Position numbers and translations under genes: made by a program
Shown here: positions 1 to 6,179 of the stretch, piece by piece
How positions within the stretch are numbered: the first letter of the stretch is position 1
How the letters are laid out: every line of letters begins with the position of its first letter
Source of the DNA: Myxococcales bacterium
GTDB taxonomy: Bacteria; Myxococcota_A; UBA9160; JALSIO01
DNA: 8,093 nt
Direction: 5' to 3'
Assembly: GCA_026989995.1 (NCBI GenBank)
Contig: JALSIO010000797.1
Location: 1 to 8,093, forward strand
Notes under the pieces: generated by a model
What the model was told of the DNA's origin: nothing
Databases searched by the model: none
Seen by the model: only the letters and a program-made list of their open reading frames with translations

Positions 1-121
1 CCGGGTCTTCCACGAGCAGTGCGAGCAGAAGGGTGAGCAGCAGGAGGCCCGCGAGGAGCCCGCCCCCGGCCCGGATCACCGCACCCGCTCCCGCCTCCAG
101 CCGACGTCGCGTGCTCCTCAT
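1..121 (-). CDS. ABC transporter permease, N-terminal fragment (runs off the window)
   Basis: This is the first 40 residues of a membrane protein whose remainder lies beyond position 1. The ATG at 121-119 overlaps the TGA stop of the upstream ATPase gene (ATGA overlap), which is typical of translational coupling inside an operon. The visible protein starts with a basic stretch (MRSTRRRLEAGAGAVIRAG) followed by a Leu/Ala/Gly-rich hydrophobic segment at about residues 19-37, consistent with a cytoplasmic N-terminus and first transmembrane helix. Its position directly after a BMP-family binding protein and a double-domain ATPase is where the first of two permease subunits lies in BMP-type (nucleoside/sugar class) ABC importers. 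The permease role is therefore inferred mainly from context, since no family motif is inside the window. It would form the inner-membrane channel for the ligand delivered by the lipoprotein encoded at 1655-2665. Confidence 0.75.
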   Translation of the reverse strand, partial: MRSTRRRLEAGAGAVIRAGGGLLAGLLLLTLLLALLVEDP

Positions 122-1644
122 GCGGGCCGCCCCGAGCCCAACATCAGCGCGCCGAGCTCCCCGCTGTCCGCCTCCCGATGCACCGGGAGGAGCCGTCCCT
201 GCGCCATCACGAAGAGCCGGTCCGAGAGCGCGCGCACCTCCTCGAGCTCGGTCGAGACCAGCAGCACCGCGGCCCCGGCGTCGCGTCGCTCGAGCAGGCA
301 CTCGTGGACGAAGCGCGCGGAGCCCACGTCGAGCCCCCGGGTGGGGTGGAAGGCCGCGATCACGTCCGGCTCGTCGGCGAGCTCCCGCCCCACCACCAGC
401 TTCTGCGCGTTTCCGCCGGAGAGCGCCCCGGCCGGCAGATCGGGGTCCGGAGGCCGGACGTCGTAGCGGTGGAGGATGCGCCGGGTGGCCTCGCGCACCA
501 CATCGCGAAGGATGAGGCCGAGGCGCCGGAAGCGCGGGTCATGGCTCCGGCGCAGAAGGAAATTCTCGTGGAGCGGGAAGGTCGGGATCAGGCTGGTGCG
601 CTCCCGGTCGCCCGAGATGAGGACCGCACCGCGCTCCGCGAGGGCACGTACCGAAAGCGGCGTCACCGGCCGACCCCGCACCTCGACCCGCCCCCCGACG
701 AGCGGCCGCAACCCCGCGAGCACCTCCTCGAGCTCCCGCTGCCCGTTGCCGTCGATGCCCGCGATGCCCGCGATCTCGCCCGGGTGGACCTCGAGCTCGA
801 TGTCGCGCAGTCGGCTCTGCTCCCGGATCCCCGGGCAGGCGAGCGACCGCAGTGCCAGGAGGGGGGCGCCGGCCGCCGGCGGCCCGGGCCGCCGGGGAAG
901 CGGCGGCAGCCTGCGCCCGAGCATGAGGCGGCCCAGGTCGGCGGTGGCGATCGCGGCTCCCCGGAGCTCCGCGGCCACCCGCCCGCGCCGCAGCACCGTC
1001 ACGGCGTCCGCCAGCCCGCGAATCTCCTCCAGCTTGTGGCTGATGAAGACCACGCCGCGACCGGCCCCGGCCAGCTCGCGCAGAGCCGGAAGCAGTGCCC
1101 GGGTTTCGGGCGGGGTGAGGGCCGCCGTCGGCTCGTCCAGGACCAGCACGCGCACGCCGCGCAGCAGCGCGCGAAGGATCTCCGCCCGCTGCCGCTGGCC
1201 GACCGAGAGCTCCTCCACCCGGGCATCGAGGGGCACGTCGAGGCCGAAGCGCTTCCGGACGCGCTCCGCGTCGCGCCGGAGTGGCTCGGGCCGGTAGAAG
1301 AGGCCTCCGCGGGGATCCGCGAAGGCGAGGTTCTCGAGAACGGTCATGGCGGGAACGAGCGTCGGGTGCTGGTGCACGATGCCGATCCCGGCCCGCCGCG
1401 CGGCCTGGGGATCGTGGTGGTCCAGATCCACGGGCCGGCCCCCGATGCGAACGATTCCCCGCTCCGGGCACACCAGCCCGCCCAGCACCTTGACCAGGGT
1501 CGACTTTCCGGCGCCGTTTTCGCCGAGCAGGGCGTGGATCTCGCCCGGAAGCACCGCGAAGTGGACACCGTCGAGCGCGGGGGGACCCGGGCCGTAGCGG
1601 ACCCGGATCTCCTCGAGCTCGACCAGGGGGACTTCGGGGGCCAC
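118..1644 (-). CDS. Double-domain ABC importer ATPase of a BMP-type (nucleoside/sugar class) transporter
   Basis: A 508-residue cytoplasmic protein with two fused nucleotide-binding domains, which should power import through the permease encoded next. Domain 1 is complete: Walker A GENGAGKST (about 41-49), Q-loop Gln92, signature LSVGQ (146-150) and Walker B VLVLDEPT with Asp170/Glu171. Domain 2 has a P-loop region GIDGNGQREL without the Walker A lysine, a good signature LSGGNAQK, and HPTRGLD in place of a DEPT-type Walker B. This asymmetry is normal for the RbsA/YufO class, so only one site is expected to be fully catalytic. The start chosen is GTG at 1644, 10 bp after the stop of the binding-protein gene. 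No ATG lies near there and the ABC homology begins within a few codons. No clear ribosome binding site precedes it, so coupling to the upstream gene is likely. The end overlaps the permease start. The class is certain; the ligand is not determined by this subunit. Confidence 0.95.
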   Translation of the reverse strand: MAPEVPLVELEEIRVRYGPGPPALDGVHFAVLPGEIHALLGENGAGKSTLVKVLGGLVCPERGIVRIGGRPVDLDHHDPQAARRAGIGIVHQHPTLVPAMTVLENLAFADPRGGLFYRPEPLRRDAERVRKRFGLDVPLDARVEELSVGQRQRAEILRALLRGVRVLVLDEPTAALTPPETRALLPALRELAGAGRGVVFISHKLEEIRGLADAVTVLRRGRVAAELRGAAIATADLGRLMLGRRLPPLPRRPGPPAAGAPLLALRSLACPGIREQSRLRDIELEVHPGEIAGIAGIDGNGQRELEEVLAGLRPLVGGRVEVRGRPVTPLSVRALAERGAVLISGDRERTSLIPTFPLHENFLLRRSHDPRFRRLGLILRDVVREATRRILHRYDVRPPDPDLPAGALSGGNAQKLVVGRELADEPDVIAAFHPTRGLDVGSARFVHECLLERRDAGAAVLLVSTELEEVRALSDRLFVMAQGRLLPVHREADSGELGALMLGSGRPA

Positions 1645-1654
1645 CGGTCGCGGC

Positions 1655-2665
1655 CTAGAACTCGAGGCCGGGAACCTCGAGCCGGCCCTCGCGGATGTCC
1701 TGCTCCCGGCGGGCGAGCTCGTCGAGCACCGAGGGCGGGACGACGTGCCGAAGACGCGGGTTGAGCTCCAGGCGCACCGCCCCCTCCCGAAGGCCCAGCC
1801 GCAGGGGCCGGGCCTCGAAGCGGCCCTCCCGCACCCGCCGGGCCACGTCGAGGAGCGCACGCGGGAGATCGATGACCGCCGAGCCGAGGACCACGTCCGG
1901 GGCCATGTCGTTCTGGTTCCGGTTGGTACCGAAGGCGAAGACCCGGCGCCCCCGCGCGGCGTGGTCCTGCACGGCCCGGAACACCCCGCGCCCGGCATCG
2001 TTGGCCTGGTGCATGAGCACGTCGGCCCCCTCCTCGAGCAGCGCGAGGGCCGCCTCCCGGGCCGCGGCGACGTCGTTGAAGTTCCCGGTGTAGACCTCGC
2101 GGACCTCGACGTCCGACCGCGCGGAGGCCGCCCCGGCCCGGAAGGCGACGAAGGTCCCCCTGATCGAGGGCAGCTCCACCCCGCCCACCAGGCCGAGCTT
2201 GCCGGTGGCCGAGACCCGGGCGCCGAGCAGCCCGCAGAGGTAGGTCACCTGGCCGAGCTGGAAGACGATGGGCGCGAGGTTCGGCCGGACGAGCTTGCCC
2301 GAGGTCGTGACGAAGATCGTCTCCGGGTACTCCGCGGCCACCCGGGCCGCCGGCTCCTGGTACTCGAAGCCGTGTCCGAAGACGAGGTCATAGCCCTGGC
2401 GCGCGTAGTCCCGGAAGGCCTCCTCGGACTCCGCCGGACTGCGCGTCTCCACGTGGGAGACTTCGGCGCCGAGCTCGTCGCGGATGCGGAGCAGGCCCTC
2501 GTACGCGCCCTGGTTCCAGCCGCCATCGGCCACCGACCCGGGCGTGAGCAGCGCCACCCGGAAGGTCTCCTCGCGATCCGCCCCCTGCCCTCCCCCACCG
2601 CTGCACGCGCCGAGGGCGAGGAGAAGGGCGAGGCAGGACGCGACCGCGCGGAGGGGGGCTCCCAT
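1655..2665 (-). CDS. BMP-family substrate-binding lipoprotein (PnrA/Med-like) of an ABC importer
   Basis: A 336-residue lipoprotein that should capture ligand outside the inner membrane for the ATPase and permease encoded just downstream. The chosen ATG gives a signal peptide (MGAPLRAVAS then a Leu/Ala core) with lipobox LGAC and lipidated Cys21, followed by a Gly/Ser linker. BMP-family landmarks are visible: VADGGWNQGAYEGL (about 46-58), GYDLVFGHGF (91-100), GKLGLVGG (155-162), NDAGRGVF (222-229) and an FGTNRNQND loop (245-253) before APDVVLGSAVID. In the standard nucleoside-binding members this last loop is usually GxDxDQ and is followed by a segment carrying a lysine. Here Asn/Arg and SAVID take those places, so the ligand may not be an ordinary nucleoside. 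No Shine-Dalgarno is seen close to the ATG. The gene lies 55 bp after the transglutaminase-like lipoprotein gene on the same strand. Family assignment is firm; ligand is unknown. Confidence 0.93.
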   Translation of the reverse strand: MGAPLRAVASCLALLLALGACSGGGGQGADREETFRVALLTPGSVADGGWNQGAYEGLLRIRDELGAEVSHVETRSPAESEEAFRDYARQGYDLVFGHGFEYQEPAARVAAEYPETIFVTTSGKLVRPNLAPIVFQLGQVTYLCGLLGARVSATGKLGLVGGVELPSIRGTFVAFRAGAASARSDVEVREVYTGNFNDVAAAREAALALLEEGADVLMHQANDAGRGVFRAVQDHAARGRRVFAFGTNRNQNDMAPDVVLGSAVIDLPRALLDVARRVREGRFEARPLRLGLREGAVRLELNPRLRHVVPPSVLDELARREQDIREGRLEVPGLEF

Positions 2666-2675
2666 GGCAGGCGCG

Positions 2676-2681
2676 AGTATA
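2676..2681 (-). promoter_or_regulatory. Candidate -10 element for the BMP importer operon
   Basis: On the minus strand TATACT occurs 10 bases before the ATG of the binding-protein gene, as a small AT-rich patch in very GC-rich DNA. It matches the sigma-70 -10 consensus at four of six positions, including the key TA...T positions. No convincing -35 lies 16-18 bp upstream. If it is used, transcription would start within a few bases of the ATG, giving a nearly leaderless mRNA, which fits the absence of a Shine-Dalgarno there. This rests on sequence only. Confidence 0.25.
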
Positions 2682-2720
2682 CCGGCCTCGGAGGGGGCGT
2701 CGCGGAGCGGGCGGAAGCGG

Positions 2721-3479
2721 CTAGCGGGAACTCCGCCCGGCGGCGAAGGCCGCGTAGCGGTAGCCGCCACTGGGAAGCGGGCGGACGGTGTACTCCTCGG
2801 TCTCGCTGAACACCTTGAGGGGCACCCAGTCCGGCCGCTGCGACATGCGGACCATCTCCGAGGTCATGGCGCCGGTGGGATCCAGCACCCAGGGGTCGTC
2901 GCGGCGCTCGAACCAGAGGGTCACCATGTGGTGCTGTCCGTCCGAGGGGCGGACGACGATGGCGCGGTAGATCTCCTCCCGGCCAAAGCCCTGGTCGAGG
3001 AGGAAGTGGTAGGCAAGCAGCTCGAGGCCGTCGCAGTCGTCGCCGCCCCGCACGAGGGTTTCCTCGAGCGTCGCCCAGTGGTCGATGGGGCCATCGGGGA
3101 TGTAGTGCTCGCGGGCCTGCGCCTGCAGCCACGCCACGAGCTCCCTCGCGAGCGCCCGCTTCCGCTCCAGTCTCCACGTGACGTACTTGGCGCGGAGGCC
3201 GGTGGTGGCCTGCTCTCGTCCAGGCGGTCGGCTGCCCACGCCCGAGCCCGAGACCTCGGCCGGGCCGTCGAGATCCACGCGGGCGAGACTCCTGCGCTCC
3301 CGCGCCTGCCATCCGGCGATCTTCGGGGTCCAGGGGTCGCCGGGCGCGGGCGCGCGGAAGTAGTCGAAGTGGACCGCCCGCGGCGGCGGAGGGGACATGC
3401 AGCCGCCGGACAGGCCGGCGAGCAGGCCCAGCCCGAGGGCCGTCGCCAGGAGTCGTCGGGGGGGAAGCATGACCGGCAT
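2721..3479 (-). CDS. Transglutaminase-like domain lipoprotein (putative cysteine peptidase fold)
   Basis: A 252-residue predicted lipoprotein. The N-terminus (MPVMLPPRRLLATALG) continues into a hydrophobic core and lipobox LSGGC with Cys27, followed by a Pro-rich linker. The C-terminal half carries a transglutaminase-like Cys-His-Asp arrangement: GGDDCDGLELLAYHFL with Cys149, SDGQHHMVTLWF with His183/His184, and DPWVLDPTGAM with Asp200. Spacing and flanking residues match this fold, in which Cys attacks an amide bond, and many bacterial members are peptidases of envelope proteins. The target cannot be read from the sequence. The start is ambiguous between GTG 3482, ATG 3479 and ATG 3470. All retain the signal peptide, and ATG 3479 is preferred. 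The stop lies 55 bp before the BMP lipoprotein start with no terminator between, so readthrough into the importer genes is possible. Confidence 0.82.
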   Translation of the reverse strand: MPVMLPPRRLLATALGLGLLAGLSGGCMSPPPPRAVHFDYFRAPAPGDPWTPKIAGWQARERRSLARVDLDGPAEVSGSGVGSRPPGREQATTGLRAKYVTWRLERKRALARELVAWLQAQAREHYIPDGPIDHWATLEETLVRGGDDCDGLELLAYHFLLDQGFGREEIYRAIVVRPSDGQHHMVTLWFERRDDPWVLDPTGAMTSEMVRMSQRPDWVPLKVFSETEEYTVRPLPSGGYRYAAFAAGRSSR

Positions 3480-3543
3480 CACATGGGGCTCTTCGGCCCC
3501 GGCCGATCTCCAGTTGAGCCGTAACTAGCTGTTTTCGATGGAG

Positions 3544-3575
3544 AAAAACTGCTGCGGCCCCAAAGCCACGGGGCC
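3544..3575 (-). terminator. Possible weak rho-independent terminator after the small membrane protein gene
   Basis: Read on the minus strand, a 6-bp perfect stem GGCCCC/GGGGCC (3575-3570 with 3561-3556, loop of 8) is followed after 7 bases by a run of five T (3548-3544). The gap between stem and T-run is longer than ideal, so this is a candidate only. It would end transcripts coming from 3906-3712 before the lipoprotein gene at 3479. The AT-rich stretch just downstream (about 3520-3550) is also the likeliest place for a promoter of that lipoprotein gene, though I see no convincing -35/-10 pair. Confidence 0.3.
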
Positions 3576-3597
3576 CGGCGCGGTTCCCCGCAGCTCT

Positions 3598-3711
3598 GCG
3601 CACTCCTGCGCGGGCAGTGCGGCCGAAGCCGCAATGCATCGCGGTCGCGGGCGGTTGCGCGACCGCACGCTTCGGGAGGGACGGCCTCCCCGCGGCGGCG
3701 CGCCCGGGCGC
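3598..3711 (-). other. Stem-loop-rich intergenic segment, function unknown
   Basis: Between the small membrane gene (stop at 3712) and the lipoprotein gene (start 3479) no ORF is supported. Five inverted repeats follow one another: palindrome GCGCCCGGGCGC (3700-3711), GGGAGG/CCTCCC (3674-3690), 8-bp GCGGTCGC/GCGACCGC (3641-3666), a 6-bp stem capped on the minus strand by a TTCG loop in C(TTCG)G context (3618-3633), and GCGCA/TGCGC (3598-3611). The C(UUCG)G tetraloop is an unusually stable RNA cap, which suggests the minus-strand transcript is the folded one. It may be a structured 3' untranslated region or small RNA. Short inverted repeats are common by chance in DNA this GC-rich. Confidence 0.35.
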
Positions 3712-3906
3712 CTAGAAGGGCAGGTCGAAGGCCGCGGTCAGCAGGAAGAGGACCACGAAGAAGAGGGACATGGCCGGGATCCCGCCGACCACCATCAGCA
3801 TCGACACGGAGTCCACGAGCACCGCGGGCTCGCCGGACTCCCGGCCGGCCTCCGCATGCACGGCCGTCGCCTCGGTCGCTTCCATCCGGTCTGCCGGCTC
3901 GGCCAT
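3712..3906 (-). CDS. Small single-span membrane protein, 64 residues, unknown function
   Basis: I do not recognise this family. The protein has a mildly acidic, Ala/Glu-rich N-terminal half (MAEPADRMEATEATAVHAEA and onward to about residue 30) and one hydrophobic segment at about residues 34-59 (SMLMVVGGIPAMSLFFVVL and following), ending in DLPF. It looks like a single transmembrane helix close to the C-terminus. Two things support it as a real gene: a strong Shine-Dalgarno (GGGAGG, 6-7 bases before the ATG at 3906), and third codon positions that are G or C in all but a few codons. A longer reading from ATG 4140, in the same frame and with a GAGG 5 bases upstream, would add 78 Gly/Arg/Asp-rich residues encoded by the tandem repeat. 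The poor third-position bias there argues against it. It lies between the coiled-coil gene and the transglutaminase-like gene on the same strand. A role beside a secreted or membrane partner is only inference. Confidence 0.7.
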   Translation of the reverse strand: MAEPADRMEATEATAVHAEAGRESGEPAVLVDSVSMLMVVGGIPAMSLFFVVLFLLTAAFDLPF

Positions 3907-3969
3907 GGGGGTCCTCCCTCCCGCGCCGGGGTGCTCGGCCCGTTCGCCGGGGTCCCCGCGGCCGGGTCC

Positions 3970-4089
3970 GTCTCCCGCTCCGTCTTGGGTTCCGTCTCCC
4001 GTCCGGTCTGCCGTCCGGTCTCCCGTCCGGCCTTCCGCTCGCCCTTCCCCTCGGTCTTCCGCTCCGCCTTCCTGTCGGCCTTCCGTTCC
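3970..4089. repeat. Ten-unit, 12-bp imperfect tandem repeat
   Basis: Exactly ten contiguous 12-bp units are visible on the plus strand, of the type GTCTCCCGTCCG (variants GTCTGCCGTCCG, GCCTTCCGCTCG, GTCTTCCGCTCC and others), with no insertion or deletion. They fill much of the 306-bp gap 3907-4212 between two minus-strand genes. One minus-strand frame reads as tetrapeptides of the ERKA, ERKT, GRET and GRQT type, with mostly G/C third positions. That frame has no ATG nearby (only GTG at 4091) and runs out of frame into the small membrane gene. Another minus frame joins the membrane gene in frame and reads GDRT/AEGR-like units. Outside the repeat, the gap shows only a GC-rich palindromic patch near 4150-4162. 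Nothing else in it is supported as a gene. Confidence 0.85.
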
Positions 4090-4212
4090 ACCCGCCCCCG
4101 GGTGCACGACCCCGCGAAGGGGGCGCTCCGGCTGCCCCACGCGCGCCTCGCCCGGGCCCGGGGAGGGAGACGGTGCGAACGGTTAGCAGGACCCGGGCAT
4201 CTCCGCCACGGA

Positions 4213-4767
4213 TCAGCGGGGGGGCGCGGACGGCACCTCACCCGCCACCCAATCCTCGGGGACTCCCGCGAGCTCCGCCTCCACCTCGAGCTCCCGGAGC
4301 TGTCGCTCGGCCCGCTCGAGCTCCTTGCGGTAGCGCTTGATCTCGGCGCGCAGCTGCCCGGCTCGCGCGTCGCCGGTGAGGCCGGAACCCACCCCCGGTG
4401 GTGCCAGGTTCCAGTCGCCTCCCGTCCCCGCGTGGGCCTCGAGCTCCGCCTGGGCCCGCGCCAGGCCGGCCCGGGCCGCCTCGACCTCCTCCCGTGCCAC
4501 CCGAAAACGCTCCCTCCACTCCGATCGGGTGGCACCCCCCCGCTGCTCGAGGCGCGGGCGGTAGGTCTCCGGAAGGGCGAGAAGCTCCTCGAGCGACACC
4601 GGAGGAACGGACTGCCCGGCCCGCTCAGCCTCCTGCCCGGCCACCGCACCGGAGGCGAGCCCGGTCGAGGCCACCAACAGGACCAGGACCGACCGGCGGG
4701 CTCCGGCCCGGGCCGCCGGGCGGCCGGAGCCGCGATCCGTACGGCGAGCTGCATTCCGCCGGCGCAT
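4213..4767 (-). CDS. Predicted secreted coiled-coil protein, unknown function
   Basis: A 184-residue protein without a domain I can name. The ATG at 4767 has a GGAG seven bases upstream. The N-terminus is very basic (MRRRNAARRTDRGSGRP) followed by a hydrophobic core (about 26-41) and an AVA-G cleavage site near residue 43, so it is probably exported through Sec. The mature part has two charged helical stretches likely to form coiled coils, about 82-113 (EWRERFRVAREEVEAAR) and about 134-166 (AEIKRYRKELERAERQLREL). A Gly/Pro linker with DWNLAPPG separates them, and the tail is LAGVPEDWVAGEVPSAPPR. It is transcribed divergently from the pilus ATPase gene across a 240-bp spacer. A periplasmic structural or scaffolding role, possibly linked to pili, is conjecture from that position only. 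An upstream ATG would give an unlikely longer signal region. Confidence 0.72.
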   Translation of the reverse strand: MRRRNAARRTDRGSGRPAARAGARRSVLVLLVASTGLASGAVAGQEAERAGQSVPPVSLEELLALPETYRPRLEQRGGATRSEWRERFRVAREEVEAARAGLARAQAELEAHAGTGGDWNLAPPGVGSGLTGDARAGQLRAEIKRYRKELERAERQLRELEVEAELAGVPEDWVAGEVPSAPPR

Positions 4768-4887
4768 GGGCTCACTCCGCCTCCGGGTCGCTTCCGCGGC
4801 AAACCTCCGGCACGCTCGGGGGGAGGCTCCCCACATGCTCCGGGAAGCCCCCGGACCTCCCCGAGGGGCGCCACCCCACCGGGGCCC

Positions 4888-4893
4888 AGAATA
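4888..4893 (-). promoter_or_regulatory. Candidate -10 element in the divergent spacer 4768-5007
   Basis: The 240-bp spacer between the divergent coiled-coil and pilus ATPase genes has one AT-rich patch. On the minus strand it reads TATTCT, matching the -10 consensus at four of six positions, 121 bp before the ATG at 4767. No good -35 lies at the right distance. On the plus strand TTGAGA (4907-4912) resembles a -35 box but has no matching -10, so the promoter of the pilus ATPase gene is not identified. No sigma-54 type GG/GC pair was recognised. Confidence 0.2.
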
Positions 4894-5007
4894 GCCCAGC
4901 GCGCGCTTGAGACCGGGCTTCCGAACGGTCAAGGGGCCCTGCCGCTCGCCGATACGCCCCGTGGGCCCCGCCGCCTCGGGCGGGGCACCGCAGGAGGTCC
5001 GCTGCGG

Positions 5008-6153
5008 ATGGATCGGGACACGCTGCACCGGCTGCTCCGCCTGGGCATCGAGAAGGGGGCCTCGGACATCCATTTCCAGGTCGGCTACCTGCCGCTCTAC
5101 CGCTTCCACGGGGAGCTCGTCGAGCTCCGCTACAAGGTGCTCACCCCTGCGGACACCGAGGCCATCGCCAACCTCCTGCTCGCGGACGATCCCTACGAGC
5201 GCAGTCTCGACTTCGACGAGCTCGACCTCGCCTTCGAGCTGCCCGGCGAGGGGCGCTTCCGGGTCAACATCTCCCGGCAGCGCCGCTGCTTCAACATCGT
5301 GCTCCGGGTGATCCCGCTCTCGATCCGGAGCTTCGAGGAGCTGAACCTCCCCGGCAGCCTCCGCGAGATCACCCGTCTGCAGCGCGGCTACGTGCTGGTC
5401 ACGGGGGCGACCGGAAACGGCAAATCGACGACGCTGGCGTCGATGATCAACGAGATCAACCGCACCCGAAAGGCGAAGATCATCACCATCGAGGATCCCA
5501 TCGAGTTCGTCTTCGCCCACGAGCGCAGCATCATCACGCAGCGCGAGATCGGGACCGATACCCGCTCCTTCCCGGACGCCCTCCACGCTGCCCTGCGCCA
5601 GGACCCGGACGTGATCATGGTGGGCGAGCTACGAGACCTCGAGACCGTCGATACCTCCCTCAAGGCCGCCGAGACCGGGCACCTGGTCTTCTCGACCATC
5701 CACACCTCGGACGTGGTCTCCACCATCAACCGCATCGTCTCCTTCTTCCCCTCGGAGGAGCAGCCGCAGGTGCGCGCCCGGCTCGCAGACAACCTCAAGG
5801 CCGTGATCTCGCTCCGCCTTCTGACCAACAAGAAGCGGGACGGCCGGGTGCCGGCCGTGGAGGTGATGCGGACCACGCGAACCATCCAGGAGTGCATCAA
5901 GGATCCCGGCCGCACGGCGGAGCTCACCGAGTTCATCGCCCGGGGGCGCTCCGAGCTGATGCAGACCTTCGACCAGCACCTGCTCGACCTCCTGCGCGCG
6001 AGCAAGATCTCCGTCGAGACGGCCCTGCAGGCCGCCTCCAATCCGGCGGACTTCCAGACCAAGCTGGCCCTCGAGGGAGACGCCGACGGCGCACCGGAGG
6101 CGGAAGAGAAGCCGCTCGAGCCCATCGAAATCGAGGATGACAGCCGCTTCTAG
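5008..6153 (+). CDS. pilT: PilT/PilU-family type IV pilus retraction ATPase
   Basis: A 381-residue hexameric motor ATPase of the secretion-ATPase superfamily, expected at the cytoplasmic base of a type IV pilus to drive retraction. The N-terminal domain contains KGASDIHFQVG (about 16-26). The motor core has Walker A GATGNGKST (133-141), Asp box ITIEDPIEF (159-167), Walker B DVIMVGELRD with Glu207 (201-210) and His box HLVFSTIHTSD (225-235). SELMQTFDQHLLDL (315-328) is the usual C-terminal landmark. The canonical AIRNLIRE motif of PilT is not preserved, and the protein has an acidic tail after about 355 (PIEIEDDSRF at the end), so it may be PilU or another paralogue rather than the main PilT. 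The start is supported by AGGAGG ten bases before the ATG, and the homology begins at once. The kinase-like gene follows 26 bp downstream. Family certain; paralogue uncertain. Confidence 0.95.
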   Translation: MDRDTLHRLLRLGIEKGASDIHFQVGYLPLYRFHGELVELRYKVLTPADTEAIANLLLADDPYERSLDFDELDLAFELPGEGRFRVNISRQRRCFNIVLRVIPLSIRSFEELNLPGSLREITRLQRGYVLVTGATGNGKSTTLASMINEINRTRKAKIITIEDPIEFVFAHERSIITQREIGTDTRSFPDALHAALRQDPDVIMVGELRDLETVDTSLKAAETGHLVFSTIHTSDVVSTINRIVSFFPSEEQPQVRARLADNLKAVISLRLLTNKKRDGRVPAVEVMRTTRTIQECIKDPGRTAELTEFIARGRSELMQTFDQHLLDLLRASKISVETALQAASNPADFQTKLALEGDADGAPEAEEKPLEPIEIEDDSRF

Positions 6154-6179
6154 CACTGCGGCGCCGGAGAAGGCCTCCC

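Noticed and set aside
178..1764. Long open frame on the plus strand opposite the ABC ATPase
   Set aside because: It is antisense to a fully recognisable ATPase with all catalytic motifs. Its Arg/Pro/His/Gly-rich composition has no domain pattern. Long antisense open frames are expected opposite genes in very GC-rich DNA.
1645..1998. Extension of the ATPase reading frame upstream of 1644
   Set aside because: It overlaps the C-terminal part of the binding-protein gene in another frame and reads as low-complexity Arg/Ser/Gly/Pro sequence. ABC homology starts a few codons after the GTG at 1644.
3970..4089. The tandem repeat as a CRISPR array
   Set aside because: The units are 12 bp, directly contiguous and without spacers, and no cas gene is nearby.
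3538..5007. Plus-strand open frame fused in front of the pilus ATPase
   Set aside because: The frame is open through the coiled-coil and small membrane genes on the other strand but has no recognisable domain. The ATG at 5008 has a good Shine-Dalgarno, and PilT homology begins exactly there.
4213..5586. Minus-strand open frame covering the first half of the pilus ATPase and the coiled-coil gene
   Set aside because: The upstream part is the antisense shadow of the pilus ATPase. Signal peptide and Shine-Dalgarno support a start at 4767.
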